This document shows positions 38,733 to 50,476 of a stretch of DNA of 64,000 nt, in pieces. The DNA comes from Phenylobacterium sp. RIFCSPHIGHO2_01_FULL_69_31 (GTDB lineage: Bacteria; Pseudomonadota; Alphaproteobacteria; Caulobacterales; Caulobacteraceae). Each line of letters opens with the position of its first letter. Within the stretch, counting starts at the first letter, position 1. The notes under the pieces are model-generated. The model ran no database searches and was not told the origin of the DNA. It was given only the letters and a program-made list of their open reading frames with translations. Both the position numbers and the translations under genes were made by a program. The DNA lies in NCBI RefSeq assembly GCF_001824475.1, contig NZ_MHXN01000028.1:62001-126000 (forward strand). Direction: 5' to 3'.

Positions 38733-39586
38733 GTCTCGTCCCACCAGGGATAGGCCGGCGGCATGTCCGAGGAGACCCGCCCCGGGAATCGGGGCGGGCG
38801 CTTCTCCAGGAACGCGCCGACGCCTTCGCGCACGTCCGGACCGGCGCCCAGCTGCATGGACAGCGGCCCGTCCACCTTCAGCAGGTCGAACGGATCGGGC
38901 GCGCCCGCGAACCGCCACAGCATCTGGCGGGCCAGGGCGATGGAGACCGGCGCGGTGTTCTCCGCGATCTCCAGGGCGATCTCGCGCGCCCGCGCCAGCA
39001 CGGCCTCGGGCCCCACGACTTCGGCCAGCAACCCGCCGGCCTTCGCCTCCTCCGCGGTGATGAGCGTGCCGGTCAGGCACCAGCGCAGGGCTTGCGGGAG
39101 GCCTACCAGCCGGGGCAGGAACCAGGCGCTGCCGGCCTCGGGCACCAGCCCCCGCCGTGCGAAGATGAAGCCGATCTTCGCGGCCGACGAGGCGATGCGG
39201 ATGTCCATCGGCAGGGTCAGGGTCGCCCCCACCCCCACCGCCGCGCCATTGATCGCGGCGATCGACGGCTTGCGGCAGTTGAAGATCGCCTCGACGAACC
39301 CGCCGCCCGCCTGCCGGGGCTGGCCCGGGGCCTGGAAGGCGACCGAGCCCTCGGCCTTGGCGTCGAAGGCGCCCGCGCCGCCGGAGATGTCGGCTCCGGC
39401 GCAAAAGCCGCGACCGGCCCCGGTGACGATCACCACCCGCACCTCGTCGTCCTGGTCCGCCCGCTGGAAGGCGTCGGCCAGTTCGGCGCCCATGACGGCG
39501 GTGTAGGCGTTCAGCTTGTCGGGCCGGTTCAGCGTGACCGTCAGGATCGGCCCGTCGACCTCGTACAGGATCGTCTCGTAGGACAT
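38729..39586 (-). CDS. Enoyl-CoA hydratase/isomerase family protein
   Basis: This crotonase-fold enzyme has 285 residues. The oxyanion-hole segment GFCAGADISG and the second conserved segment AINGAAVGVGATLTLPMDIRIAS are present, with Glu in GLVPEAGSAW. It probably hydrates or isomerises enoyl-CoA in beta-oxidation. The C-terminal DMPPAYPWW suits the crotonase subgroup acting on medium or branched substrates, but specificity cannot be read. The stop overlaps the receptor's by 4 bp. Confidence 0.88.
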   Translation of the reverse strand: MSYETILYEVDGPILTVTLNRPDKLNAYTAVMGAELADAFQRADQDDEVRVVIVTGAGRGFCAGADISGGAGAFDAKAEGSVAFQAPGQPRQAGGGFVEAIFNCRKPSIAAINGAAVGVGATLTLPMDIRIASSAAKIGFIFARRGLVPEAGSAWFLPRLVGLPQALRWCLTGTLITAEEAKAGGLLAEVVGPEAVLARAREIALEIAENTAPVSIALARQMLWRFAGAPDPFDLLKVDGPLSMQLGAGPDVREGVGAFLEKRPPRFPGRVSSDMPPAYPWWDET

Positions 39587-39670
39587 GCGGCCTCCCTTGC
39601 CGTTTTCGGCATTCGGCGCGCTTGACGAGGGGGCAGGTCAACAGGCCGCGGATGGGCTATAGGCGCGGCC

Positions 39671-41029
39671 GTGAGGAGCCCCGCCGCCGACCCTGTCTCC
39701 ATGCCTGGAAGCGATCTCGCCTGCGTCGCCTTGCGCGCCATCGCCTGGGCCGATCCGGTGGTCGTGGCCTCCGCCTTTGCGGAGGAGACGCACGCCTGCG
39801 TGCTGCTCTCGGGGGACGGGGGATGGTCCTACGTCCTGCGCCGTCCCGATGCGATGGCGGACGTCGGCCGCGACCTGTGGGCCCTGCTGGGCCGGGGCGA
39901 GATGTCTCCGGACGGGCCACCGTTCCAGGGCGGCGTGGTGGGGCTTGCGGGCTACGAACTCTCGGCCCAGCTCGAGCCGACGGCGCCCCAGGTCCGAGGC
40001 GCCTGGCCGGATCTGACCCTGCTGCGCTACCCCGCGCTCCTGGCGTTCCATGCGGGCCGGCGCCAAGCCCTGGCTGTTGGGCGGGGGCGTGACCGCGCCG
40101 CCGCCGGCGCCGCAGCCGATGGTGCGCTGGGCTGGCTGGATCAGGCGGGCGCCAAGCCCCGCGCTGGCATCCTCGCCGAAGACGTCGCGCTGTCCGTCCC
40201 CGACGAGCGCCATGCCGCGGCGGTGGCTGAGACAGTGGCGCGGATCGCCGCCGGGGAGATCTTCCAGGCCAACCTCGCCCGGCCGTGGCGCGGCCGTCTC
40301 GGCCCGGACGTCAGACCCTTCGACGTCTTCGCCCGCCTCGCCCGCCAGAGCGTGGCCGGCTATGCCGCGTTCCTGAACCTGCCGGGCCGCGCCCTGGTGT
40401 CGAACTCGCCGGAGCGGTTTCTGTCTGTCCGCCCCGGCCCCGACGGCCTCTGGGCCGAGACGCACCCGATCAAGGGCACCCGCCCGCGCGGCGCCGATGC
40501 GGCGACCGACGCGGCGCTCGCCGCCGAACTGCAGGCCAGCGAAAAGGACCGGGCCGAGAACCTGATGATCGTCGACCTGATGCGCAACGACCTGGCGCGC
40601 GTGTCGGTGCCCGGGTCGGTGCAGGTCCCGGAACTGTTCGGCCTGGAGAGCTACGCCAACGTCCATCACCTGGTCTCCCGCGTGCGCAGCCGGCTGCAGC
40701 CCGGCCGCGACGCCTGGGACGCCTTCCTGGCCGCCTTCCCGCCAGGGTCGGTCACCGGGGCGCCGAAGCTGCAGGCCATGCGCGTCATCGCGGACTACGA
40801 GGCGCCGCGCGGCCCCTATTGCGGCAGCCTGTTCTGGGCCGGCGTCGACGGCGCCCTGGACGCCAGCGTGCTCATCCGCACGCTCGCGCTGGTCGAAAAT
40901 GCGGCGGGCTGGGCCTTCGAAGCGCGCGCGGGGGGCGGCATCGTCGCCGACAGCGATCCGGCGGCCGAAGTGGCTGAGACGACGGCCAAGATCGGCGCCA
41001 TCCTCAAGGCCCTGATGGACGCGCCATGA
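39671..41029 (+). CDS. pabB: Aminodeoxychorismate synthase component I
   Basis: PabB converts chorismate and ammonia to 4-amino-4-deoxychorismate in folate synthesis. The 452-residue protein has the chorismate-binding domain with GEIFQANLARPW, the active-site PIKGTRPRG (Lys forms the covalent adduct in PabB), AENLMIVDLMRNDLARV, PPGSVTGAPKLQAM and GGGIVADSDPAAE. The PabA amidotransferase is not in the window. The start is uncertain: GTG 39671 or ATG 39701. The stop overlaps pabC by 4 bp. Confidence 0.93.
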   Translation: MRSPAADPVSMPGSDLACVALRAIAWADPVVVASAFAEETHACVLLSGDGGWSYVLRRPDAMADVGRDLWALLGRGEMSPDGPPFQGGVVGLAGYELSAQLEPTAPQVRGAWPDLTLLRYPALLAFHAGRRQALAVGRGRDRAAAGAAADGALGWLDQAGAKPRAGILAEDVALSVPDERHAAAVAETVARIAAGEIFQANLARPWRGRLGPDVRPFDVFARLARQSVAGYAAFLNLPGRALVSNSPERFLSVRPGPDGLWAETHPIKGTRPRGADAATDAALAAELQASEKDRAENLMIVDLMRNDLARVSVPGSVQVPELFGLESYANVHHLVSRVRSRLQPGRDAWDAFLAAFPPGSVTGAPKLQAMRVIADYEAPRGPYCGSLFWAGVDGALDASVLIRTLALVENAAGWAFEARAGGGIVADSDPAAEVAETTAKIGAILKALMDAP

Positions 41030-41785
41030 CCGAGATCCCGATCGACGACCGCGGTTTCACCCTCGGCCACGGCCTGTTCGAGACGGTGCTGTGGGCGGAC
41101 GAGACGCTGGCGCACTGGGACGATCACGTGGAGCGTCTGGAGCGCGGCTGTCGGGCGCTACGCCTGCCGACGCCGGACCGTGAACAGCTTCGCAAGGCTG
41201 CCCTGGTCGCCTTGGACGCCGCGGGCAGCCCGATCCGCGCGGCCGTGCGTCTGAACTGGAGCGCCGGCTCCGGCGACCGCGGCCTGGATCCGCCGGCAGA
41301 GCCCAGCCCGCGCCTGACCGCCAGGGCCGCGGCGCTGGGCGCCGCGCCCGGCCCCGCCCGGCTGATCACCGCCCAGGTGCGGCGCAATGACCGCTCGCCG
41401 GCCTCGCGGCTGAAGACGCTCTCGTACCTCGACAACGTCATCGCCCGTGCCGAGGCGCGCGAGGCCGGCGCCGACGAGGCGCTGATGCTGAACACCGCGG
41501 GCGAAGTGGCCTGCGCGGCGGCGGCCAACGTGTTCTGGGTGCGGCACGACGAGGTGTTCACGCCGGACCTCGCCTGCGGCGTCCTGGATGGGATCATGCG
41601 GCGCCAGGTCATCGCCGCCTGCCATGGCCTGGGCGTCCCGCTGCAGGAGGTCTACGCCAACCCCGGCCGCATCGGGTGGACTCCGATGTTCCTCACCAAC
41701 AGCCTGATGGGCGTCCGGCCCGTGGCCAGCCTGGACGGGCGCGACCTACCGAACTCGCCGCTGATCGCGGCCATCGCCAAGGCGG

Positions 41786-41805
<20 letters not shown>
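41026..41805 (+). CDS. pabC: Aminodeoxychorismate lyase / class IV aminotransferase
   Basis: This PLP enzyme of fold type IV has 259 residues. The PLP Lys is in RLKTLSYLDNVIARAEA, and the phosphate-binding NTAGEVACAAAANVFWV and PLQEV segments are family-typical. Immediate overlap with pabB (ATGA) makes 4-aminobenzoate formation the probable function, though branched-chain or D-amino acid aminotransferase activity cannot be excluded from sequence alone. It converges with the class III aminotransferase with a 20-bp overlap. Confidence 0.88.
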
Positions 41806-43096
<1,291 letters not shown>

Positions 43097-43145
43097 GGGC
43101 GGCTCCGGGTCGGGCTGGCATGAAGCCAGCTTCGCAGCCCGCCTG

Positions 43146-44414
43146 CTAGTCCCCCGCGCCCAGCGGGCGGAAGTCCGGACCCAGCGTCCGGGCGGGCCGC
43201 CCAAACAGACCGGTCAGGGCCGTGGCGGCGGCGATCAGCCCACAGACCACGGCCGTCACCGCTGGACCCAGCGCCGCCAGCACGAAGGGCCCCGCCGCCG
43301 TGGACGCCATCATCGCCGAGATCACCAGCACCAGCCGCAGCCTCAGCACGGCCGCGTAGTCGTCGGCGTCGAGGCGGCTGCTGAAGAAGTTCAGCATCTG
43401 CAGGCCGGCGATGGAGTGGCCGACGCCCATCGCCAGCGCGGCCGTCGCCATGGCGGGAAGGCGAGCCGGCCCCGAAAGCATGGCCGCTGCTCCGACCAAG
43501 GCCTGGGTCAGCCCGATCGCCACATAGCCCTCGAACTGGCGCCTGAGCGGCCGCTGGGGCTGGGTCAGGACCACGAACGGGCCGGCCAGAAGCTCGGAGG
43601 CTGCGGCCGCGCCGAACACGACGGCCACGCCCGCCAGCCCGCTGGCGCCATCGCGGCCAGAGAAGATCAGCGGCACCGCGACCGTAAAGCCGAGCGCGTA
43701 CGATCCGCCCCGCACCGCCGTCGTGACGAGCGCGCTCCAGACGCCGGGACAGGCGTTCGCCGCGTGTACGCCCCGCGCCAGGCGCCGGAAGAAGCTGGCC
43801 GGCGCGGCGTCGGCCGCCACGGCGCGCGGCCGATCCAGCCCCCGCCCCACGGCAGCGACGGCGCCCGCCGAGGCCAGGAAGCTCGCCGCGTTGACGGTCA
43901 GCAGGTGGATGGCCGGCAGCACGGCCAAGATCGCCGCCGCCAGGAACGGCCCGCTGGCCTGCGCGGCGCGGACCGTACCGTCGAACAGGCCGTTTGCGGC
44001 GCGCAGGCTGCTGGCCGGGGCGAGCGCGGGCAGGCTCGACAGGAAGACGGGTCGGTGGGTCGCCCCCATCGCCCCCAGCACCACGCTCACGGCGACCAGC
44101 AGGGGAAAGCCCAGGCCTGACGTCGCTGCGGCGGCCACGACGACCAGGCAAGCGGCGGCCGAAAGCAGGTCGACGCCGACCAGGAACCCGCGCCGGGGCA
44201 ATGCCTCCACCACCGGTCCGCCCAGGATGCTGACCGCCAGGATGGCCGCCGACTGCGCCGTCACCATCAGCGAGGCGTTCGGCCCCGCCATCTCCGCCGC
44301 GAGCCAGAGGGCGCCGACCCCGTAGAGCTGCCCGCCGATGGCCGACAACGCCAGGCCGACCCACAGGACGCGGATCCGCCGGTCCCGCAGCAGCTCGACG
44401 TAGGGGTGGGCCAT
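43146..44414 (-). CDS. MFS transporter
   Basis: This 422-residue protein has about 12 predicted membrane helices with short loops and the layout of MFS_3/enterobactin-exporter-like transporters (LGGPVVEALPRRGFLVGVDLLSAAAC near 64-90, GVGHSIAGLQMLNFF in the second half). The substrate is unknown. It lies between the Nudix gene and the aminotransferase on the same strand. Confidence 0.85.
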   Translation of the reverse strand: MAHPYVELLRDRRIRVLWVGLALSAIGGQLYGVGALWLAAEMAGPNASLMVTAQSAAILAVSILGGPVVEALPRRGFLVGVDLLSAAACLVVVAAAATSGLGFPLLVAVSVVLGAMGATHRPVFLSSLPALAPASSLRAANGLFDGTVRAAQASGPFLAAAILAVLPAIHLLTVNAASFLASAGAVAAVGRGLDRPRAVAADAAPASFFRRLARGVHAANACPGVWSALVTTAVRGGSYALGFTVAVPLIFSGRDGASGLAGVAVVFGAAAASELLAGPFVVLTQPQRPLRRQFEGYVAIGLTQALVGAAAMLSGPARLPAMATAALAMGVGHSIAGLQMLNFFSSRLDADDYAAVLRLRLVLVISAMMASTAAGPFVLAALGPAVTAVVCGLIAAATALTGLFGRPARTLGPDFRPLGAGD

Positions 44415-44501
44415 GTCGGGGAGTGTCGCGCCCGAATCGGGCCTAACGCCAATGGAGGTTCCGGGGCGGGATGGTGCAGGCGATGACCAGCGCCGGCCGA
44501 G

Positions 44502-45107
44502 CTATCTGGCCGTCCAGCTGGGCTGGCCGATGCCGTCGGTGCGGCAGGGACGACCGTGGAGGCAGACCTCGCGGAACTGGTAGAGCCAGGCCGCGGTCGG
44601 CGGGTTCACCCAAGAGCCCTGGGCGAACATGCGCAGGATCGCCGGCCCGCCCGCGGGATTGCGCACCCGGCGCGGCGCCCGGGGATGGTCCAGGTCGGCG
44701 AGGGGGATATGCCAGGCGGCGTGCACCTCCTCAGGATTGGGGACGATGCTGACGGGCTCAGGCGTCCAGAAGACGACAGGCGTCACCACGTGGCCGCCCA
44801 AGGTGACGAAGTCGTCCAGCAGGCCCAGGGCCGCCTCGCGGGACAGTTTGACGCCGAGCTCCTCGTCCGTCTCGCGCCGGGCCGTGTCGACGGCGTCCTC
44901 GCCCGGGTCGACGTTGCCGCCTGGCAGGGCATAGTTGCCGGCCCCGCGGCGCATGTGGAGCGCGCGTCGGGTCAGCAGAAAGGCTGGTCCGGCCGGCGTC
45001 GGAGACAACACGATCGCCACGGCCGCGCGACGGCGGCCCTCGGCTTCGATGGCGATCCGCTCGAACCCCGCCAGGTGGCCCTCGATCCGGGTGCGCAGCG
45101 CGTGCAT
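44502..45107 (-). CDS. Nudix hydrolase (CoA pyrophosphatase-like)
   Basis: This 201-residue protein has a complete Nudix box (GNVDPGEDAVDTARRETDEELGV, positions about 83-105, Glu residues REXXEE intact) in a MutT fold, with RRALHMRRGAGNYALPGG before it as in CoA pyrophosphatases (YeaB/NudL). Likely role is cleavage of CoA or another nucleotide-linked pyrophosphate. It starts 40 bp downstream of the small secreted protein gene. Confidence 0.85.
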   Translation of the reverse strand: MHALRTRIEGHLAGFERIAIEAEGRRRAAVAIVLSPTPAGPAFLLTRRALHMRRGAGNYALPGGNVDPGEDAVDTARRETDEELGVKLSREAALGLLDDFVTLGGHVVTPVVFWTPEPVSIVPNPEEVHAAWHIPLADLDHPRAPRRVRNPAGGPAILRMFAQGSWVNPPTAAWLYQFREVCLHGRPCRTDGIGQPSWTAR

Positions 45108-45147
45108 GCGGTGACTGTAGCGCGGCGCCCTAGCGTCAGGGCCAGTC

Positions 45148-45606
45148 CTACGGGGCTTTCAACGTCGCGCACTGCCGGGCCGACAGATCCTTCGGCGGCG
45201 CGGTCTCGCCCGCGGGGACATTGCGCTTGAACGTGAAGGCGGCGAGCAGCGGGGTCTCCTCGTCCGAGAAGATGTCCTTGGGCATGGCGCGCAGTGCGAT
45301 CACCACGTCGATGGCGCCCGGCGGCGTAAGGGTCGCGCCGAAGTTCCACGGCCTTCCCGGCTCCCGGGCATGCAGGACGTAGGTGCCGCTGCTGGGCGAG
45401 TGGGCCTTCATGCCCTCGCCGCTCAGGCCCTCGCCCTTGATCCGGTAGAAGAAATCGGCGTCGCCGTCGGCTTCCAGCCAGAGGGCCAGCTCGTGATAGT
45501 CGTCCTCGCCGACGGTCTCGTCGATCCAGGCGCAGACTTGGACCGCGCGAGCCGGGGCGGCGGCGGTCGCCAGGAGCGCCAGGCCGGCCAGCAGGACTTT
45601 CAGCAT
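45148..45606 (-). CDS. Small exported protein of unknown function
   Basis: I do not recognise this 152-residue protein. A signal peptide of about 21 residues (MLKVLLAGLALLATAAAPARA) directs it to the periplasm. The mature part has an acidic N-terminal segment (VCAWIDETVGEDDYHEL) with one Cys near 25 and a second near 147 (ARQCATL), which could pair as a disulfide. It is predicted to be beta-rich. It is upstream of the Nudix gene on the same strand and divergent from the P450. Confidence 0.65.
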   Translation of the reverse strand: MLKVLLAGLALLATAAAPARAVQVCAWIDETVGEDDYHELALWLEADGDADFFYRIKGEGLSGEGMKAHSPSSGTYVLHAREPGRPWNFGATLTPPGAIDVVIALRAMPKDIFSDEETPLLAAFTFKRNVPAGETAPPKDLSARQCATLKAP

Positions 45607-45723
45607 CGTGGGCCCTTCCGATGGCCGAGCCTATGACGTTTGGCGTTCGGGCGCGATTGGAGTCATGCTTCGGCCGGACGGAGGATCTGCGCAAAGACGC
45701 GAGGCCCCGGAGGAGGAACCATC

Positions 45724-46971
45724 ATGGCGGACGGCGCGGCCAACCTGCGTGACCTGGCGTATTCCACGCCGCTCGAGGATCTCAATCCGGGCGATCCGGA
45801 CCTCTTCCTGCACGACGCCTTCTGGCCCTACTTCGAGCGGCTGCGGCGGGAACAGCCGGTGCACTGGTGCAAGGACAGCGAGTTCGGGCCCTACTGGTCG
45901 GTGACGCGCTACCAGGACATCATGGCCGTGGACACCAACCACGCGGTCTTCTCGTCGGAGGCGGCGCTGGGGGGCATCACCATCCGCGATGCCCGGCCCG
46001 ACCTGCGCCGGCCCAGCTTCATCGCCATGGATCCGCCGCGCCACGACGTGCAGCGCAAGACCGTGAGCCCCATCGTGGCGCCGCAGAACCTGGCGCTGAT
46101 GGAGCCGATCATTCGCGAGCGGGCGGCGAAGATCCTGGACGAATTGCCGGTGGGCGAGACATTCGACTGGGTTGACCGCGTCTCGATCGAGCTGACCACT
46201 CAGATGTTGGCGACGCTGTTCGACTTCCCATTCGAGGAGCGGCGCAAGCTGACGCGCTGGTCCGACGTGGCCACGGCCTTGCCCGTGCCGGGCGGGATCG
46301 TCGAGACCGAGGACCAGCGCCAGGCCGAGCTGATGGACTGCCTGGCCTACTTCACCCGCCTCTGGAACGAGCGGGTGAACGCGCCGCCCAGGGGCGACCT
46401 GGTGTCGATGATGGCCCACGGCGAGGCGACGCGGAACATGACCCCGGACGAGTACCTGGGGAACATCATCCTGCTGATCGTCGGCGGCAACGACACCACC
46501 CGGAACTCGATCAGCGGCGGTCTCTTTGCCCTGAACCAGTTCCCCGAAGAATACGACAAGCTGCGCGCCAATCCCGAGCTGATCGCCAGCATGGTGCCCG
46601 AGATCATCCGCTACCAGACCCCGCTCGCGCACATGCGCCGCACGGCGCTGCAGGACACCGAGATCGCCGGGCAGCCGATCCGCAAGGGCGACAAGGTGAT
46701 CATGTGGTACGTCAGCGGCAATCGCGACGAGACGGCCATCGAGAATCCGGAGGCCTTCATCATCGACCGGGAACGCCCGCGCCAGCACCTGTCGTTCGGC
46801 TTCGGCATCCATCGCTGCGTCGGCAACCGCCTGGCCGAGCTGCAGCTCAAGATCGTCTGGGAAGAGATCCTCAAGCGCTTCCGCCACATCGAGGTCGTCG
46901 GCGAGCCCAAGCGCGTGCGCTCGAGCTTCGTGAAGGGTTACGAGACGCTGCCGGTGCGCATCCACGCCTGA
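45724..46971 (+). CDS. Cytochrome P450, CYP153 type alkane hydroxylase
   Basis: This 415-residue soluble P450 has the haem motif FGFGIHRCVG with Cys365, the I-helix GGNDTTRNS and the ExxR region. Stretches WPYFERLRREQPVHWC, FGPYWSVTRYQDIM, FIAMDPPRHDVQRKTVSPIVAP, TTQMLATLFDFPFEERRKLTRWSDVAT and AHMRRTA match what I know of CYP153A terminal alkane hydroxylases closely. Expected reaction: n-alkane to 1-alkanol using ferredoxin electrons; no ferredoxin or reductase gene lies beside it. ATG 45724 follows GGAGGAACCATC. Confidence 0.88.
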   Translation: MADGAANLRDLAYSTPLEDLNPGDPDLFLHDAFWPYFERLRREQPVHWCKDSEFGPYWSVTRYQDIMAVDTNHAVFSSEAALGGITIRDARPDLRRPSFIAMDPPRHDVQRKTVSPIVAPQNLALMEPIIRERAAKILDELPVGETFDWVDRVSIELTTQMLATLFDFPFEERRKLTRWSDVATALPVPGGIVETEDQRQAELMDCLAYFTRLWNERVNAPPRGDLVSMMAHGEATRNMTPDEYLGNIILLIVGGNDTTRNSISGGLFALNQFPEEYDKLRANPELIASMVPEIIRYQTPLAHMRRTALQDTEIAGQPIRKGDKVIMWYVSGNRDETAIENPEAFIIDRERPRQHLSFGFGIHRCVGNRLAELQLKIVWEEILKRFRHIEVVGEPKRVRSSFVKGYETLPVRIHA

Positions 46972-47054
46972 GACGCGGCAGTACGCGCAATCGCTTCCCT
47001 TCCTGCCGGGCTTCCGGGATGCTGCCGGCCGCTTAACGAGTCGAGGGAAAAGCG

Positions 47055-48164
<1,110 letters not shown>

Positions 48165-48272
48165 GGTTCTCTGCCCGCCCCGCGGGAAGTGAATGTTGGA
48201 TCAATCTTGGATTGTCAGTCGTCTCTGGAAAGGTAAGGTTGTCCGGCTGGAGTTGATGGGGGACGCACGCCG

Positions 48273-49364
48273 GTGCGAGTTTCGACGGCGATCTCGTCCG
48301 TCTTCGGGTGGACGCGAATACGGACGTTCGCACTTGCCGCGGGTCTCGGCAGCCTGATCGCGCTCACTCGGATTTCCCTCCAGACGGCCTTCGGCCCCAA
48401 CGCACCTTTCCTCCTCGCCTGGCCCGGCATGATGCTGGCGGCCTTCATCGGCGGCTTCTGGCCGACGATCTTCGTCGCGGGCGTCGGCTTCCTGGTGGGG
48501 CAGTGGGTCCTGGAGACCGCGGAGGCACGCCCCATGGGCCCCGGCGCCATCATCGTCTACGGGGCCTTCGCGCTCGTGTTCGCCATCGCAGGCGGCGCCC
48601 GCCAGCGGGGGCTGAGGCGCGCGCAGGCCCAGGCGCAGCGCATGGCGGAACTGCAGCGGCAGATGGTGCGGGTCTCGCGGCTGAACGCCATGGGTGAGAT
48701 GGCCGGCTCCCTCGCCCACGAGCTGAACCAGCCGCTGACCGCGATCGCCAACTACCTCAATGCCGCCGAGCAACTGCTGGGCCGCGAGGATGTGCCGGCG
48801 CCGCGCGTGAGCGAGTTGGTCCGCAAGGCGGGCGACCAGGCCGTCCGGGCGGGGCGGATCGTGGCGCGGGCGCGGGCCAGCCTGGACCGCGGCGAGATCG
48901 TCGCCGTGGAAGAATCGGTCCCCGACCTGGTGCAGGAGGCCGTCGAGGTCGCGCGGGCTGGGATCGCCCGCGACAGCGTGGTCATCCGCTACGAGTTCGA
49001 CCGGGCCGCCGATCGCGTGCTGGCGGACCGGCTTCAGGTCCAGCAGGTGATCCTGAACCTGGTGCGCAACGCCGTGGAGGCGATGGCCGAACGCACCCGG
49101 CGGGAACTGAAGATCGCCGCTCGCGCCGCGGAGCCGGGCCTCGTCCAGCTCAGCGTCGCCGACACGGGCCCCGGCATTTCACCCGAGGTGGCCGACCGCC
49201 TGTTCCAACCGTTCGTGACCGGCAAGCCGGACGGTATGGGCGTGGGCTTGTCGATCTCGCGGAACATCGTCGAAAGTCACGGGGGACGGATGTGGGTCGA
49301 AGGCAATGCCGACGGTGGCGCGACCTTCCATTTCACGTTGAAGCGTGCGGGGCGGGAGGCCTGA
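48273..49364 (+). CDS. FixL-like membrane sensor histidine kinase (DUF4118-type input)
   Basis: This 363-residue kinase has four N-terminal membrane helices (about 18-35, 45-80, 90-108), then a short coil and HisKA with phospho-acceptor His149 in GSLAHELNQPLTAIANYL, the form typical of FixL/DctB-type kinases. HATPase motifs NLVRNAVEAM, DTGPGIS and GMGVGLSISRNIVESHGG are complete. No PAS/haem domain, so oxygen sensing is not supported. Start GTG 48273. The response regulator begins two bases after the stop. Confidence 0.9.
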   Translation: MRVSTAISSVFGWTRIRTFALAAGLGSLIALTRISLQTAFGPNAPFLLAWPGMMLAAFIGGFWPTIFVAGVGFLVGQWVLETAEARPMGPGAIIVYGAFALVFAIAGGARQRGLRRAQAQAQRMAELQRQMVRVSRLNAMGEMAGSLAHELNQPLTAIANYLNAAEQLLGREDVPAPRVSELVRKAGDQAVRAGRIVARARASLDRGEIVAVEESVPDLVQEAVEVARAGIARDSVVIRYEFDRAADRVLADRLQVQQVILNLVRNAVEAMAERTRRELKIAARAAEPGLVQLSVADTGPGISPEVADRLFQPFVTGKPDGMGVGLSISRNIVESHGGRMWVEGNADGGATFHFTLKRAGREA

Positions 49365-49365
49365 C

Positions 49366-49980
49366 ATGACGCTGGGGGGGACGGTCCACATCATCGACGA
49401 CGACGATGCGGTGCGGGACTCGCTCGCCACCTTGCTGGATGCGTCGGGGTTTGCGGTCAGCGCTTATGCGTCGGCCGCCGCCTTCCTCGACGGCATCGAG
49501 ACGGCGGTCAGCGGCTGCGTCGTCACCGATGTGTGCATGCCCGAGATCAGCGGTCTCGAACTGCTCCGGCGGCTGAGCGACCGCCTGCCGCAGTTCCCGG
49601 TGATCGTGCTGACCGGGGAGGCGGACGTGCCGACGGCGGTGGAGGCGCTCAAGAACGGGGCGTTGGACCTGATTGAAAAGCCGTATTCGGCCGAAACCAT
49701 CGTGGCGGCCGTGCGTCAGGCGCTGACCCAGCTCGAAGTTCGCAGCGACTTGGACAGCCGCCGCAATGAAGCGGCGGAGCGGCTGGCGGCGCTGTCGGCG
49801 CGCGAGCGCGAGGTCTTGGACGGCGTCGTCCGGGGCCTGTCGAACAAGGAGATCGCCCGCGAGCTCGGCATCAGCCCCCGCACCGTCGAGGCCTACCGCG
49901 CCAACCTGATGATGAAGATGGGCGCCGACAGCCTGTCCGACCTGGTCCGGATGGCGATCGAGGCGAGCGCGGGTCGCTAG
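49366..49980 (+). CDS. FixJ-family response regulator
   Basis: This 204-residue protein has a receiver domain (phospho-acceptor Asp55 in VTDVCMPEISG; acidic pocket Asp11-14; Lys in LIEKPYSAE) and a LuxR-type helix-turn-helix (LSAREREVLDGVVRGLSNKEIARELGIS onward) for DNA binding. It should be phosphorylated by the kinase encoded upstream. ATG 49366 follows GGGAGG. Targets are unknown; the stop overlaps the convergent receiver gene. Confidence 0.92.
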   Translation: MTLGGTVHIIDDDDAVRDSLATLLDASGFAVSAYASAAAFLDGIETAVSGCVVTDVCMPEISGLELLRRLSDRLPQFPVIVLTGEADVPTAVEALKNGALDLIEKPYSAETIVAAVRQALTQLEVRSDLDSRRNEAAERLAALSAREREVLDGVVRGLSNKEIARELGISPRTVEAYRANLMMKMGADSLSDLVRMAIEASAGR

Positions 49981-50348
49981 GCCGCGGCGTCCAGGGCCGC
50001 CTGCACCGCCTCGACCAGGAACTCCGGCGCAAACGGCTTCTCGATCACCGCCCGGGCCCCTTGGGCCAGGGCCTCCTGGGCCAGGGTGCGGCTGGCGCGG
50101 GCGGTGACCACCAGCACGGGGATATGCATGTTCCGGGCGTTGAACGCCCGCAGCAGCTGCAGCCCGTTCATCTCGGGCATCTGGATGTCGGTGATCACGC
50201 ATCCCGCCAAGCCGCGCTCGGCCTGGGACAGGAACGCCTGCGCCGTGGCGTAGGTGGTGACGTCGAAGCCGCGCGTCTCCAGCATGATGGCGAGCGAGTC
50301 GCGCACCGCCTCATCGTCGTCGATGACATGCACAGCCGGGGGCGCCAT
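49977..50348 (-). CDS. Stand-alone receiver domain protein (FixJ-type receiver)
   Basis: This 123-residue protein is only a receiver domain: Asp10-12, phospho-acceptor Asp54 (TDIQMPEMNG), Lys in VIEKPFAPE. No output domain is attached. It resembles the neighbouring FixJ-like receiver (VHVIDDDEAVRDSLAIML against VHIIDDDDAVRDSLATLL), pointing to duplication. It may compete for phosphate from the same kinase or act by protein-protein contact. It is tail-to-tail with the regulator, overlapping by 4 bp. Confidence 0.88.
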   Translation of the reverse strand: MAPPAVHVIDDDEAVRDSLAIMLETRGFDVTTYATAQAFLSQAERGLAGCVITDIQMPEMNGLQLLRAFNARNMHIPVLVVTARASRTLAQEALAQGARAVIEKPFAPEFLVEAVQAALDAAA

Positions 50349-50476
50349 GGCGTCGCGATCGGCTTTCCTGGCTGGGTGAACGCCGTTCAGGCGAGGGACC
50401 GGGATCGTGACGCCAAACGCCGGTCGCCGAAATCCCGGGCGGTCACCTACGGGATTCTACGGTAGCCGCGGGCGGC

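Noticed and set aside
48202..48214. CAATC-TTG-GATTG as a FixK/FNR-type site before the histidine kinase
   Set aside because: The half-sites do not match TTGAT-N4-ATCAA, and such short inverted repeats are common by chance.
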